Source: VRUE01 sp963697805 (GTDB lineage: Bacteria > Actinomycetota > Thermoleophilia > Solirubrobacterales > 70-9). From it: a DNA stretch of 64,000 bases. The stretch spans positions 124,001 through 188,000 of the forward strand of contig CAVOPB010000003.1 in assembly GCA_963697805.1 (NCBI GenBank), written 5' to 3'. How positions within the stretch are numbered: position 1 is the first letter of the stretch; each line of letters begins with the position of its first letter. Below, piece after piece: positions 17,022-24,657 of this stretch. Below the pieces are notes generated by a model. That model was not told the DNA's origin. It saw only the letters and a program-made list of their open reading frames with translations, and did not search any database. Both the position numbers and the translations under genes were made by a program.

Positions 17022-17660
17022 TCAGCTCGACCAGCCCGGGTAGCGGCTCTTGATCTTCCACTGCCAGGGCGGCCGCTCATCGGCCGGGAACTCGTATTGG
17101 TCGCGGCCCGGGAGGGTCTCGAGCGGGACCAGCATCGGGTCGTCCTTGAGCAGGACCTCGGTGCCGGATGCGGCCTCGACATCGGCCGCGGTCGCCCTCC
17201 GCACGACCCTTTCCCAGCCGATGGTCGGCCGGTACATCCAGTAGGTCAGCTCGACCCAGCCGAGGGAGCGGCGCTCGTCGCGGATCGAGGTGAAGGCCGT
17301 GGGCCGCCCTCGGGGGCTGCCCGGCAGAGCACAGCTTTCGCTGCGGCAGCGGCGGAAGTCGACCGGGACGAGCGGCAGGCCCGCCGGGCCGGTGCGGGCG
17401 GAGGGCGCGGGCGCAAGCGCGCGGGCCAGCCGGGCGAGTGGCCAGCCATAGGCTGGAACCAGCGGGTGATGGTGGCAGGCGTCGGGGAGGCGGGGTGCGC
17501 AGGCGATCCGCCTGCCGATCGCGCCGGCGACGTCACGGCCCCCATCGATCTCGCCGTCGGCGGCGATGGCGGCGATCGCCGCCACCAGGAGGAGGGCGAT
17601 CAGGGCCGACAGTCCCGCCTGCTCGACGCTCGCCGAGCCCCGCTCCGAATCGCCCGCCAT
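17022..17660 (-). CDS. Hypothetical membrane-anchored protein with TadE/pseudopilin-like N-terminus
   Basis: A 212-residue protein. ERGSASVEQAGLSALIALLL near the N-terminus looks like the cleavage region and hydrophobic helix of TadE or Flp-type pseudopilins (conserved Glu then helix). The remainder is soluble, with cysteines at CAPRLPDAC and CRSESC and a Trp-rich end. No other tad genes are present, so the likeness may mean only a single membrane anchor. ATG at 17660 is chosen over a longer upstream frame. It ends tail to tail with the flippase-like gene. Confidence 0.6.
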   Translation of the reverse strand: MAGDSERGSASVEQAGLSALIALLLVAAIAAIAADGEIDGGRDVAGAIGRRIACAPRLPDACHHHPLVPAYGWPLARLARALAPAPSARTGPAGLPLVPVDFRRCRSESCALPGSPRGRPTAFTSIRDERRSLGWVELTYWMYRPTIGWERVVRRATAADVEAASGTEVLLKDDPMLVPLETLPGRDQYEFPADERPPWQWKIKSRYPGWSS

Positions 17661-17752
17661 CGGACGACGGTAGGGCCGGCCGGGACGCGGGTGGCGCGCC
17701 AAGGGCGACCAGAGTCGGCCGCGAATGTCCCTCTCTGCTTACATTTGGGTGG

Positions 17753-18019
17753 ATGGAGGGCGGCTTCAACCTTTTCGGCGACCCGGAGGAGTTCCGCGCC
17801 CGCATGGAGGAGCTCTCCGAGCAGATGCAGTCCTCTCAGCGGGTCGCCTGGGCCGACAACGCGATCAAACTCGCGGTCGATATGACCGTCGCCTCGATCG
17901 AGCGGCTGCAGCTGACCGGCAGCCCCGACGAGCAGGCGATGCAGGTTCGCGACGCGATCCGGAGCCTCTTCCCCGAGGCCGTCACCCTGGTCCGCGAGGC
18001 CAGGGAAGGCCTCTCCTAG
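17753..18019 (+). CDS. Small helical hypothetical protein (88 aa)
   Basis: Mostly alpha-helical, soluble, beginning MEGGFNLFGDPEEFRARMEEL with heptad-like spacing that could form a coiled coil. No recognised family. ATG at 17753 is the only reasonable start; the frame open before it is the shadow of another gene. The stop overlaps the zinc-ribbon gene end by 4 bp. Codon use matches neighbours. Confidence 0.6.
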   Translation: MEGGFNLFGDPEEFRARMEELSEQMQSSQRVAWADNAIKLAVDMTVASIERLQLTGSPDEQAMQVRDAIRSLFPEAVTLVREAREGLS

Positions 18020-18645
18020 AGCAGCTCGAAGCGCAGGCTGATCGCGCTGCCGCGGCGGCGCGCGGCGCCGAACAGCTCCAGCGGTACGGCGGCGATCAGG
18101 GCCGGGATCGCGACGATGACGCTGATCGCGGCATCGAGCCGGCGCTGCCAGGGGCGCTCGGCCGGGACGGCTGTTGAGCGCCCGAGGGCCCCGAGCGCGA
18201 CGTTGCGGCCGAAGGTGAAGCCGTTCAGCACCGTCTGCCACATCGTCACGATCCCTGCCCCCGGCGCCCAACGGGCACTCTTGACCACCTGGTCGCGGCG
18301 GGCGACGAGCCGGCGCACGGCCTCGACCGTGAACAGGTAGTGGGCACCGTGCTCGAGCCCGGCCCAGCCGGCGCCGCCGATCGAGGCCGCGTAGCCGCCC
18401 CGGTTCGCGATCGTCAGCCGGCCCTCGGACTCCATCCCGTCCAGCTCGCGCAGGGCCTCATCCGGCTCGCCGGGGTCGGCGATGACACCGAGGCCGCAGC
18501 TCTCACAGCGGCTGACCGGCCCGATCAGGCCCGGCCGCTCGTCGATCCAGCCGAAGAGCGGCTCGCCGCAGGCGGGGCAGGGCGGATTCTCGGGGCCGGC
18601 GCCCGCCTCGAGCGGGACGACTGGTGTTCGCCGCACGTCATTCAC
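18016..18645 (-). CDS. Zinc-ribbon protein with C-terminal hydrophobic helix
   Basis: A 209-residue protein. The N-terminus has CPAC (near residue 17) and CESC about 25 residues later, a probable four-cysteine zinc ribbon. The middle is a soluble domain (EALRELDGMESEGRLTIAN), and the C-terminus (AAISVIVAIPALIAAVPLEL) is one membrane helix. Similar ribbons introduce methyltransferase-like proteins, but no SAM motif is visible. The start is GTG at 18645, separated by 18 bp from the divergent CBS gene. Confidence 0.6.
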   Translation of the reverse strand: MNDVRRTPVVPLEAGAGPENPPCPACGEPLFGWIDERPGLIGPVSRCESCGLGVIADPGEPDEALRELDGMESEGRLTIANRGGYAASIGGAGWAGLEHGAHYLFTVEAVRRLVARRDQVVKSARWAPGAGIVTMWQTVLNGFTFGRNVALGALGRSTAVPAERPWQRRLDAAISVIVAIPALIAAVPLELFGAARRRGSAISLRFELL

Positions 18646-18663
18646 GCGTGTAGCGTACGGACC

Positions 18664-19110
18664 ATGCAGTTGAGCGAGATCATGACGACCGGGGTCGTGA
18701 CCGCGGCGCCGGAGGCGAGCACGGTCTCCGTCGCTCGCCAGATGCGCGACCACCGGGTCGGATCGGTTGTGCTCGTCGACTCGGCCGGGTCGCCGGTGGC
18801 GATGGTGACCGACCGCGACCTCGCGGTGCGGGTCTTCGCCGACGGTGCCGATCCCGAGTCCGCGGTTGGCGAGCACGCCTCGCGTCCGCTGATCTCCGGC
18901 GAGCCGGCGATGGAGCTCGACGAGGCCGCGGCGCTGATGGTCCAACACCGGGTGCGGCGGCTGCCGGTCCTCGACGGCGGTAGCCTCGCCGGAATCGTCA
19001 CCCTCGACGACATCGCGGTGCGGACCGGAAATCTCGAGGTCGCCCAGCGGATGACCGCCGAGGTGATCGAGGGGGCCCTGCCCCAGTTCTACTTCCGCGA
19101 GCGGGGCTAG
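18664..19110 (+). CDS. Tandem CBS-domain protein
   Basis: A 148-residue cytoplasmic protein made of two CBS domains, which bind adenosyl ligands such as AMP, ATP or SAM and act as energy sensors. Domain 1 covers about 5-60 (SVARQMRDHRVGSVVLVD, VTDRDLAVRV), domain 2 about 70-125 (ALMVQHRVRRLPVLDGGSL, VTLDDIAV). No catalytic domain is fused. The TTG start of the next gene lies 1 bp after its stop, so they are probably translated together. Confidence 0.9.
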   Translation: MQLSEIMTTGVVTAAPEASTVSVARQMRDHRVGSVVLVDSAGSPVAMVTDRDLAVRVFADGADPESAVGEHASRPLISGEPAMELDEAAALMVQHRVRRLPVLDGGSLAGIVTLDDIAVRTGNLEVAQRMTAEVIEGALPQFYFRERG

Positions 19111-19111
19111 C

Positions 19112-20041
19112 TTGCGATCCAAGGAGGAGGTCCTCGCCTGGGAGGAGCGCTGGTCACGACCGGCGGGCATCGCGGCGCTGGCCGCGATCGTCTTCGTCAT
19201 CGCCTCGATCATCGTCGCCTCCAAAGTCGGTGGCGGCGACGGCGATTCGGAGCTGCTGCGGAACGTCGACGCTCACTCCAGCTCCCAGATCCTCTCCAGC
19301 ATCCTGCAGGGGATCGGCGTCGCCCTCCTGGCGCTGCCCCTCTACGTCCTCTTCACCGCGGCCCGGAATCGAAGCGAGCGGGTCCGCGGACAGCTGGTCG
19401 GTGTCGTCATCGCCGGGCCGCTGTTTCTCGCCGTCGCGGCGATCCTGATCGGGGTGACGACCGTTGACGCGGCCGGCGACTTCGTCACCAACGTGGTGCC
19501 GGAACTGATGAAGGAAGGGACCGCGTTGGGGAGCGAAGCGGCCGACGAAGCGGCCACCGACGCGATCACCGGGTCCTCGTTGCACGGCCTCGCGGTCGGG
19601 TTCGGGATCGGCGGCCAGCTCGGCTTCGTCATCGGCTTCGCCTATACCTCGATGTGGGCGATGCGGACCGGCCTGCTGACCCGTTTCTGGGGTTCGCTCG
19701 GTGTCGCGCTCGGCGTCGTCTCCTTCCTCTTCTTCCAGTTCGCGCTGCTCTGGTTCGTCTACATCGGCCTCCTTTTCCTCGGCTGGGTTCCGGGTGGCCG
19801 TCCGCCGGCCTGGCAGTCGGGCAAGGCCGAGCCCTGGCCGAGCCCTGGCGAGCAGGCTGCAGAGAAAATGGGGGTTGGTGGAGACCCCGGCATGCCCGGA
19901 CGCGAAGCGAGCCCGAGCGAGGAAGCGTCGCAATCTGATGATTCGCGACCGAGCGAGGGCGAAGCATTTACGGGTGAGGACATGCCGGAAGGCCAATCCG
20001 GGGAGGGCAACCCGCCGAAGAAGCGTAAGCAGCGCGGCTGA
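19112..20041 (+). CDS. Membrane protein with repeat-derived acidic tail
   Basis: A 309-residue integral membrane protein with about six hydrophobic segments between residues 18 and 232 (DUF4386-like in style, not certain). From about residue 245 it has a disordered tail rich in Pro, Glu, Ser and Gly. Part of that tail (residues about 266-285) is encoded by repeat element A3, read in frame. TTG at 19112 is used because no ATG or GTG fits before the first helix. A purine-rich AAGGAGGAGG lies just inside the gene. The role is unknown. Confidence 0.6.
   Translation: MRSKEEVLAWEERWSRPAGIAALAAIVFVIASIIVASKVGGGDGDSELLRNVDAHSSSQILSSILQGIGVALLALPLYVLFTAARNRSERVRGQLVGVVIAGPLFLAVAAILIGVTTVDAAGDFVTNVVPELMKEGTALGSEAADEAATDAITGSSLHGLAVGFGIGGQLGFVIGFAYTSMWAMRTGLLTRFWGSLGVALGVVSFLFFQFALLWFVYIGLLFLGWVPGGRPPAWQSGKAEPWPSPGEQAAEKMGVGGDPGMPGREASPSEEASQSDDSRPSEGEAFTGEDMPEGQSGEGNPPKKRKQRG
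19908..19964 (+). repeat. Interspersed repeat A3 (inside a coding sequence)
   Basis: Core TCGCAATCTGATGATT at 19928-19943 with GC-rich arms. The left arm begins CGAGCCC where linker copy A2 has TGAGCCC, so the position that is a stop codon there is a sense codon here. The right arm ends GCGAAG, but no start codon follows at the expected 7-nt distance. Confidence 0.8.
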
Positions 20042-20043
20042 GG

Positions 20044-21675
20044 TCAGCCGAGGGGGTTGAGCCCCGGCGGGCTGTCGGTCGCAACCCCGGCGCCGACCCG
20101 CTTGCGGTGGGTGCGGATCTCGCTCAGGATCCGCTCGAGGCGCGCCTCCTGGGAGGTGTCGACGTGGGCCATCGCTCCGGCCACCGCGGGGTGGATCGCC
20201 GCGATCCGCTCGTGCATCGCCTGGGCGACCGCGCGGTAGGCGGGGTGCCCCTCGCGACCCGAGCGCAGCTCGATCAGGTGCATCGCCTCGCGCGCGTTGA
20301 GGTCGAGGATGTAGCGGATCCGGTAGGCGAGGCAGAGCGCGTAGGGGGCGGCCTCGGCGAGGCCGGAGTCATTGAGTCGCTCGTACTCCGTGCGCGAGAT
20401 CTCGAGCGCCCGCTCGAACTCGTCGCCCGCCCCGGCCTCGCGGACCTCGGCCGGGACGCCTGCCCCGAGGTCGGGGCCGAGCCGTTGCCACTGGCAGGTC
20501 AGCATCCGGTGGCGCTGGAGGTCGCGGAAGGCGCCATAGTCGGAGATGACCTCGAAGCGGTAGCGGAGCGCCTCGAATCCCCGGCCCGGTCGGTGGCGGC
20601 GGTTGGCGCGCTCGCCGACCAGCGCCCCGAGCAGCTCGGAGCGCTCCTCGCGATCGAGGACGTCGACCCTGGCGCGGATCTCGGTCTCCGACGCGGTCGC
20701 GGCCTCGAACAGGCAGGAAGCGAGAAGGTCCTCCTCGGTGCCGTCGACGTGGATCAACTCGACCGCCGGCGCGTCCTCGTCGCCGCCGCGGCGGTCGAGG
20801 CCGAGCCGCGAGACCCACTCCTCGGTCGCCGCCCGGCGCTGCTGAAGATAGGTGACCCACTCGCCGCCGCGGTCGGGCCGATCGACCCTCGAGACAAAGC
20901 TCGGCATCACCAGCTGCAGCTCACTGAGGATCATCCCGCCGATCTCCCGCGCCTCGGGCAGCGGCGAGGCCATCAGCCGCAGCAGCAGCTGCTCGTAGGC
21001 CTGGCCGGTCGCGTAGATCCCGACGTGACTGAGGGTCGAGGCGGGGAGGAGGCCGCGCAGGAGATCGAGCGCCTTGGCGCGGATCGAGCGCCGCCAGGCA
21101 CCCTCGGGCTCCTCACCGCGGGGCCAGCGCTCGGCGGCCCAGGACTCGACCTGCTCGAGCGAGCGCGAATAGATCGAGAACAGCTCGTCCATCGCCGCCC
21201 GAAACTGCGGCCCGAGCTCGTCGTCGCGGTAGTAGCGGAAGCCGCCGCCGGCGTCCTCGGGCAGCGGCTTGTCGTAGGGGATGTATCGGGTCGACTGCTC
21301 GAGGTAGGCGGCGAGCCGGCCGCGCTGGAGGACCTTGGTCAGGACGTTGGAGACCCACTCGCAGGCGATGTGGGCGCCACCGACCTGGGCGATCGAGTCG
21401 TCGCCGTAGCCGAGGAAGACCCGCTCGTAGAGCTTCGCCGCGCGCTCGCCCTCGGCGCCGTCGAACGGGCGCTCGCCGACCTCGACGTCCTCCGCGAACT
21501 CCTCGAGGAAGAGCCGGCGCACGGTCCCGGAATAACGCGAATAGCGGGCAAAAAGCGCCCCTTTGACGGTCTCCGGCAGGTTGACCAGGGCGAAGACGGG
21601 ACGGTCGAGGTTGGTGAAATGGGGCTGGAGGAGCGCCCGCTCCTCCTCGCTGAAGTCCTCGACCGGGTAGCGCAC
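20044..21675 (-). CDS. Double-domain ThyX-like protein (FAD-dependent thymidylate synthase family)
   Basis: A 543-residue protein, more than twice the usual ThyX length (about 220-250), made of two ThyX-like halves. The first half carries RGRLAAYLEQSTRY near residue 120 where ThyX has RHRxxSxxxxSxR: both Arg, the late Ser and the last Arg are kept, but His is Gly. The second half carries RHRMLTCQWQRLG near 405: RHR is intact, but the Ser and last Arg are lost. Each half thus keeps part of the dUMP/FAD site. It may be active as a composite or have another function. The start is GTG at 21675. Confidence 0.82.
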   Translation of the reverse strand: MRYPVEDFSEEERALLQPHFTNLDRPVFALVNLPETVKGALFARYSRYSGTVRRLFLEEFAEDVEVGERPFDGAEGERAAKLYERVFLGYGDDSIAQVGGAHIACEWVSNVLTKVLQRGRLAAYLEQSTRYIPYDKPLPEDAGGGFRYYRDDELGPQFRAAMDELFSIYSRSLEQVESWAAERWPRGEEPEGAWRRSIRAKALDLLRGLLPASTLSHVGIYATGQAYEQLLLRLMASPLPEAREIGGMILSELQLVMPSFVSRVDRPDRGGEWVTYLQQRRAATEEWVSRLGLDRRGGDEDAPAVELIHVDGTEEDLLASCLFEAATASETEIRARVDVLDREERSELLGALVGERANRRHRPGRGFEALRYRFEVISDYGAFRDLQRHRMLTCQWQRLGPDLGAGVPAEVREAGAGDEFERALEISRTEYERLNDSGLAEAAPYALCLAYRIRYILDLNAREAMHLIELRSGREGHPAYRAVAQAMHERIAAIHPAVAGAMAHVDTSQEARLERILSEIRTHRKRVGAGVATDSPPGLNPLG

Positions 21676-21707
21676 CGGGGCATCGTAGCCGCAGCCCCCG
21701 ACAGGCC

Positions 21708-22061
21708 TCAGCCGCCGGGTGGGTGGGCCATCAACTCGACGTGGTGGCCGCTCGGCGCGATCGCTTCGGCGCGCTTCGAGCCCCAGCGTTCGCGCTTCGG
21801 GGTGATTTCGAAGCCGCTCTCCTGCAGCCGCTCCACGGTGCGGTCGAAGTCGGGGACGACGATCGCCGGGTGGCCGTCTTCAGGAATGGTCGGGTCGTCG
21901 GTACGCAACAGGTGGATCTGGGTGCCGTTGCGCTCGTACCAGCTGTAGACGTCGGCGAGGTCCTCAGGCGGGTCGACCTCGGTGAAGCCGAGCATCGACC
22001 AGAACTCGGCGGCGCGTCCGCGATCGGCCGGATAGACCCCGAGCGTCACGTGATGGAGCAT
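21708..22061 (-). CDS. VOC-superfamily (glyoxalase/bleomycin-resistance fold) protein
   Basis: A 117-residue single VOC domain. HHVTLGVYPADRGRAAEFWSMLGF supplies the first metal-ligand position, IHLL and HPAIVV the second beta-alpha-beta-beta repeat, and HHVELMAH the last His/Glu pair. Members act as metal-dependent isomerases, dioxygenases or binding proteins, and the substrate cannot be told. The start is ATG at 22061. Confidence 0.88.
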   Translation of the reverse strand: MLHHVTLGVYPADRGRAAEFWSMLGFTEVDPPEDLADVYSWYERNGTQIHLLRTDDPTIPEDGHPAIVVPDFDRTVERLQESGFEITPKRERWGSKRAEAIAPSGHHVELMAHPPGG

Positions 22062-22088
22062 GTGCCCAGGATACGCCCGGCCGGCGGC

Positions 22089-23012
22089 TCAGAAAAGCAG
22101 CGAGAGCAGCGCCGCGACGACGACGATCGAAGTCGACCAGGTGACCGCCTCGGCGGTGATCTCCATGTCGAGCCCGTAGGCGTGGGCGACGACCAGCGAG
22201 TTGAGCCCCGACGGCATCGCCGCCATCAGCAGATACGCGGTCGGCAGGTCGATCAGCGGCGCGGCGAGCGCCAGCAGGACAAGCGGTGTCACGACCAGCC
22301 TGGCCAGGATCGAGACCATCACCGGCCGGGTCAGTGGTGGCGGCACCGGGAGCTCGCCCTCGTCGGCGTTCTCGGCCAGCGTCGCGCCGACGGCGAAGAA
22401 CCCGATCGGCAGGATCGCGATCACCAGCGCCTGCGAGGCATCGACGAGGAAATCGGGCGCGAGCGCGTTCGGCGCCAACAGCCCGGCGATCGCCGCGTAC
22501 AGGGGCGGGTTGCGGGTAAGGAAGGCGCTCGCCCGCTCGCGGGGCCCCTCGCCGGCGCGGTCGCCGAAGGCGGCGCCGACGGCGAAGGCGCCGAGCAGCA
22601 GCGAGGGGCCGGTGACGAGGACGTCGAAGAGGACCGCGTTGGAGAGGTCGTCGTGCCCGAGCAGGGCCAGGGTCAGCGGGTAGCCGAGGTAGCCGCTGTT
22701 GACGCTGATCACGGTGCAGATCACGGCGCCGACGCTCGAGCGCGAGAGGCCCAGGACCCGGCTGGCGACGAACCAGGCGAGGAGGCCGGAGACGGCGTAG
22801 GAGACGAGGCCGAGGCCGAGCCCGATGCCGCTGTCGAGGCTGATCTCGCTCGAGGCGACGTTGAAGAAGATCACCGGCGGCAGCAGCACATAGAGCATCA
22901 GCACCAGCGACCGGCGCGCCGCATTCGCCGCCCCCGCCGGCCAGCGCCGCTCCGACCAGACCCCGACCGAGGTCGCCCCCGCGATGGCAGCCGCTGTCAG
23001 AAAGACGCCCAT
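22089..23012 (-). CDS. AEC-family transporter (auxin efflux carrier / malate permease type)
   Basis: A 307-residue inner-membrane transporter with about ten membrane segments. LPPVIFFNVASSEI near residue 45 and VNSGYLGYPLTLALLG near 115 are the conserved motifs of the first half, and MPSGLNSLVVAHAYG near 275 the matching motif of the second half. Bacterial relatives export or exchange organic acids. It follows nuoN in the same direction, separated by repeat A4 and 136 bp, so co-transcription with nuo is possible but not clear. Confidence 0.87.
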   Translation of the reverse strand: MGVFLTAAAIAGATSVGVWSERRWPAGAANAARRSLVLMLYVLLPPVIFFNVASSEISLDSGIGLGLGLVSYAVSGLLAWFVASRVLGLSRSSVGAVICTVISVNSGYLGYPLTLALLGHDDLSNAVLFDVLVTGPSLLLGAFAVGAAFGDRAGEGPRERASAFLTRNPPLYAAIAGLLAPNALAPDFLVDASQALVIAILPIGFFAVGATLAENADEGELPVPPPLTRPVMVSILARLVVTPLVLLALAAPLIDLPTAYLLMAAMPSGLNSLVVAHAYGLDMEITAEAVTWSTSIVVVAALLSLLF

Positions 23013-23037
23013 GGTGGGACCCTCTCAGTCAGGCAAC

Positions 23038-23131
23038 TAGCGAGCATCGAAATCTGATTCCTTGCGAGCGGCGCTGATACGGCGCACTGCCGCCGCCCGC
23101 GGACGCGAAGCGGAGCAGGCGGCGGAGTGTT
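23038..23131 (+). repeat. Interspersed repeat A4 (long form, 94 bp)
   Basis: Core TCGAAATCTGATTCCT at 23047-23062, then the same GC-rich extension as A1, including the CCGCCGCC/GGCGGCGG inverted pair. It occupies most of the gap between nuoN and the transporter gene, in opposite orientation to both. Confidence 0.85.
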
Positions 23132-23148
23132 CCGGAGGAGGCGGCGGT

Positions 23149-24657
23149 CTATTGGAAGAGCGCGGCGCCGGCGTGTTCGGCGAACTCGACCAGCGGCTGC
23201 GGGACGATGCCGAAGAAGACCGCCGCGGCGGCGGCGAGCAGGGCCGGGACGACGAGGTTGAGGCGGGTCCCGGCGTCGGGGTCGATCGGGTCGGCCTCGG
23301 GCGCGGCGCCGGCGATCGCGGGTGCCGCGGGATCCTTGGCACCGCCGGGCCGCATCCACATCGCCGCGACAACCCGCAGGTAGTAGGCGAGGGAGATCAT
23401 CGTCCCGACCGCGACGAAGACCGCGAGCCAGGTGTAGTCGCCCTCGACCAGCGCCTCGATCAGGTAGAGCTTGCCGATGAAGCCCGCGGTCGCCGGCAGC
23501 CCGGCCAGCGCCAGCATCGAGATTGTCAGCGGCCAGGCGAGCAGCGGACGCGACGCGCCGAGGCCGCGCACGCCCTCGATGTCGTCGCCGTGGATCGTCT
23601 CGCGCTCGCGGGCGACGACGACGGCGAAGGCGGCGAAGTTCATGAACGCGTAGACGGCGAGGTAGAAGACGAGCGCGTTGACACCGGCTTCGCTGGCGAC
23701 TACCAGGCCGCCGAGGATGTAGCCGGCCTGGGCGATCCCGGAGTAGCCGAGCAGCCGCTTCAGCGAGTCCTGGCCGAGGGCGCCGACGTTGCCGACGACG
23801 ATCGAGATCGCGGCGAGGACCGCCAGCGCCGGCTGCCAGTCGGAGGCCTCGGAGATCAGGGCGACGTCGAAGAAGCGGACGAAGATGGCGAACGCCGCCG
23901 CCTTGGTCGCGACCGCCATGAAGGCGGTGATCGGGGTCGGCGCGCCCTCGTAGACGTCGGGGGTCCACTGGTGAAACGGCGCGATCGAGGTCTTGAACGC
24001 GAGTCCGACCGCCGATAGCGCGATCCCGATCAGGACCAGAGAGTCACCGCTCAGGCCTTCCTTCTGGATCCCCGCCGCGATCCCGGCGAAGTCGGTCGAG
24101 CCGGAGCCGCCGTAGAGGAAGGCGAGCCCGTAGAGGAGCGTCGCCGAGCCGAGCGAGCCGACGATCAGGTACTTCAGCCCCGACTCGAGCGATTTCTCGC
24201 GGCGGAGATTGGTCGCGCAGAGGATGTAGAGGGGGATCGACAGCGTCTCGATCGCGACGAAGACGGTGATCAGGTTCTGGGCCTGGGTGAGGAGCACCAT
24301 CCCGAGGACCGAGCCGAGCAGGAGCGAGTGGTACTCGCCCGAGCCCGCCTGCTCGGCAGCCGGCTCGCGAACCGAAAGGAAGACGGCGAAGGCGGCGCTG
24401 AGGACCGCGATCAGCGAGATCGCGATCGCGAGGTCGTCGAGGCGCAGCGCCCCGGCGACCAGGTCAGTCGGGTCGTTCCATTTCCAGATCAGGAGGCCGG
24501 CGGTCGCCGCCAGGGTCAGCAGGGTGAGGCCGGGAGCGGTCCGCCGCAGCGATGGGATCACCGCGGTCAGCAGGACGACGCAAACACCGACGGTCAGAGC
24601 CAGGACCGGCGAGAGGCCGGCGTAGTCGATATGCGGGGCGTTGAAGTCAGCCGGCAT
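23149..24657 (-). CDS. nuoN: NADH-quinone oxidoreductase subunit N
   Basis: A 502-residue antiporter-like proton-pumping subunit of complex I, about 14 membrane segments. Family features are IVGSLGSATLLYGLAF with the lysine-containing helix, FKTSIAPFHQWTPDVYEGAP (broken helix 7/8 region) and the C-terminal half with AGLPATAGFIGKLYL. It is the last nuo gene. Its ATG lies inside repeat element A5 and inside the nuoM reading frame, an 11-nt overlap. Confidence 0.95.
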   Translation of the reverse strand: MPADFNAPHIDYAGLSPVLALTVGVCVVLLTAVIPSLRRTAPGLTLLTLAATAGLLIWKWNDPTDLVAGALRLDDLAIAISLIAVLSAAFAVFLSVREPAAEQAGSGEYHSLLLGSVLGMVLLTQAQNLITVFVAIETLSIPLYILCATNLRREKSLESGLKYLIVGSLGSATLLYGLAFLYGGSGSTDFAGIAAGIQKEGLSGDSLVLIGIALSAVGLAFKTSIAPFHQWTPDVYEGAPTPITAFMAVATKAAAFAIFVRFFDVALISEASDWQPALAVLAAISIVVGNVGALGQDSLKRLLGYSGIAQAGYILGGLVVASEAGVNALVFYLAVYAFMNFAAFAVVVARERETIHGDDIEGVRGLGASRPLLAWPLTISMLALAGLPATAGFIGKLYLIEALVEGDYTWLAVFVAVGTMISLAYYLRVVAAMWMRPGGAKDPAAPAIAGAAPEADPIDPDAGTRLNLVVPALLAAAAAVFFGIVPQPLVEFAEHAGAALFQ

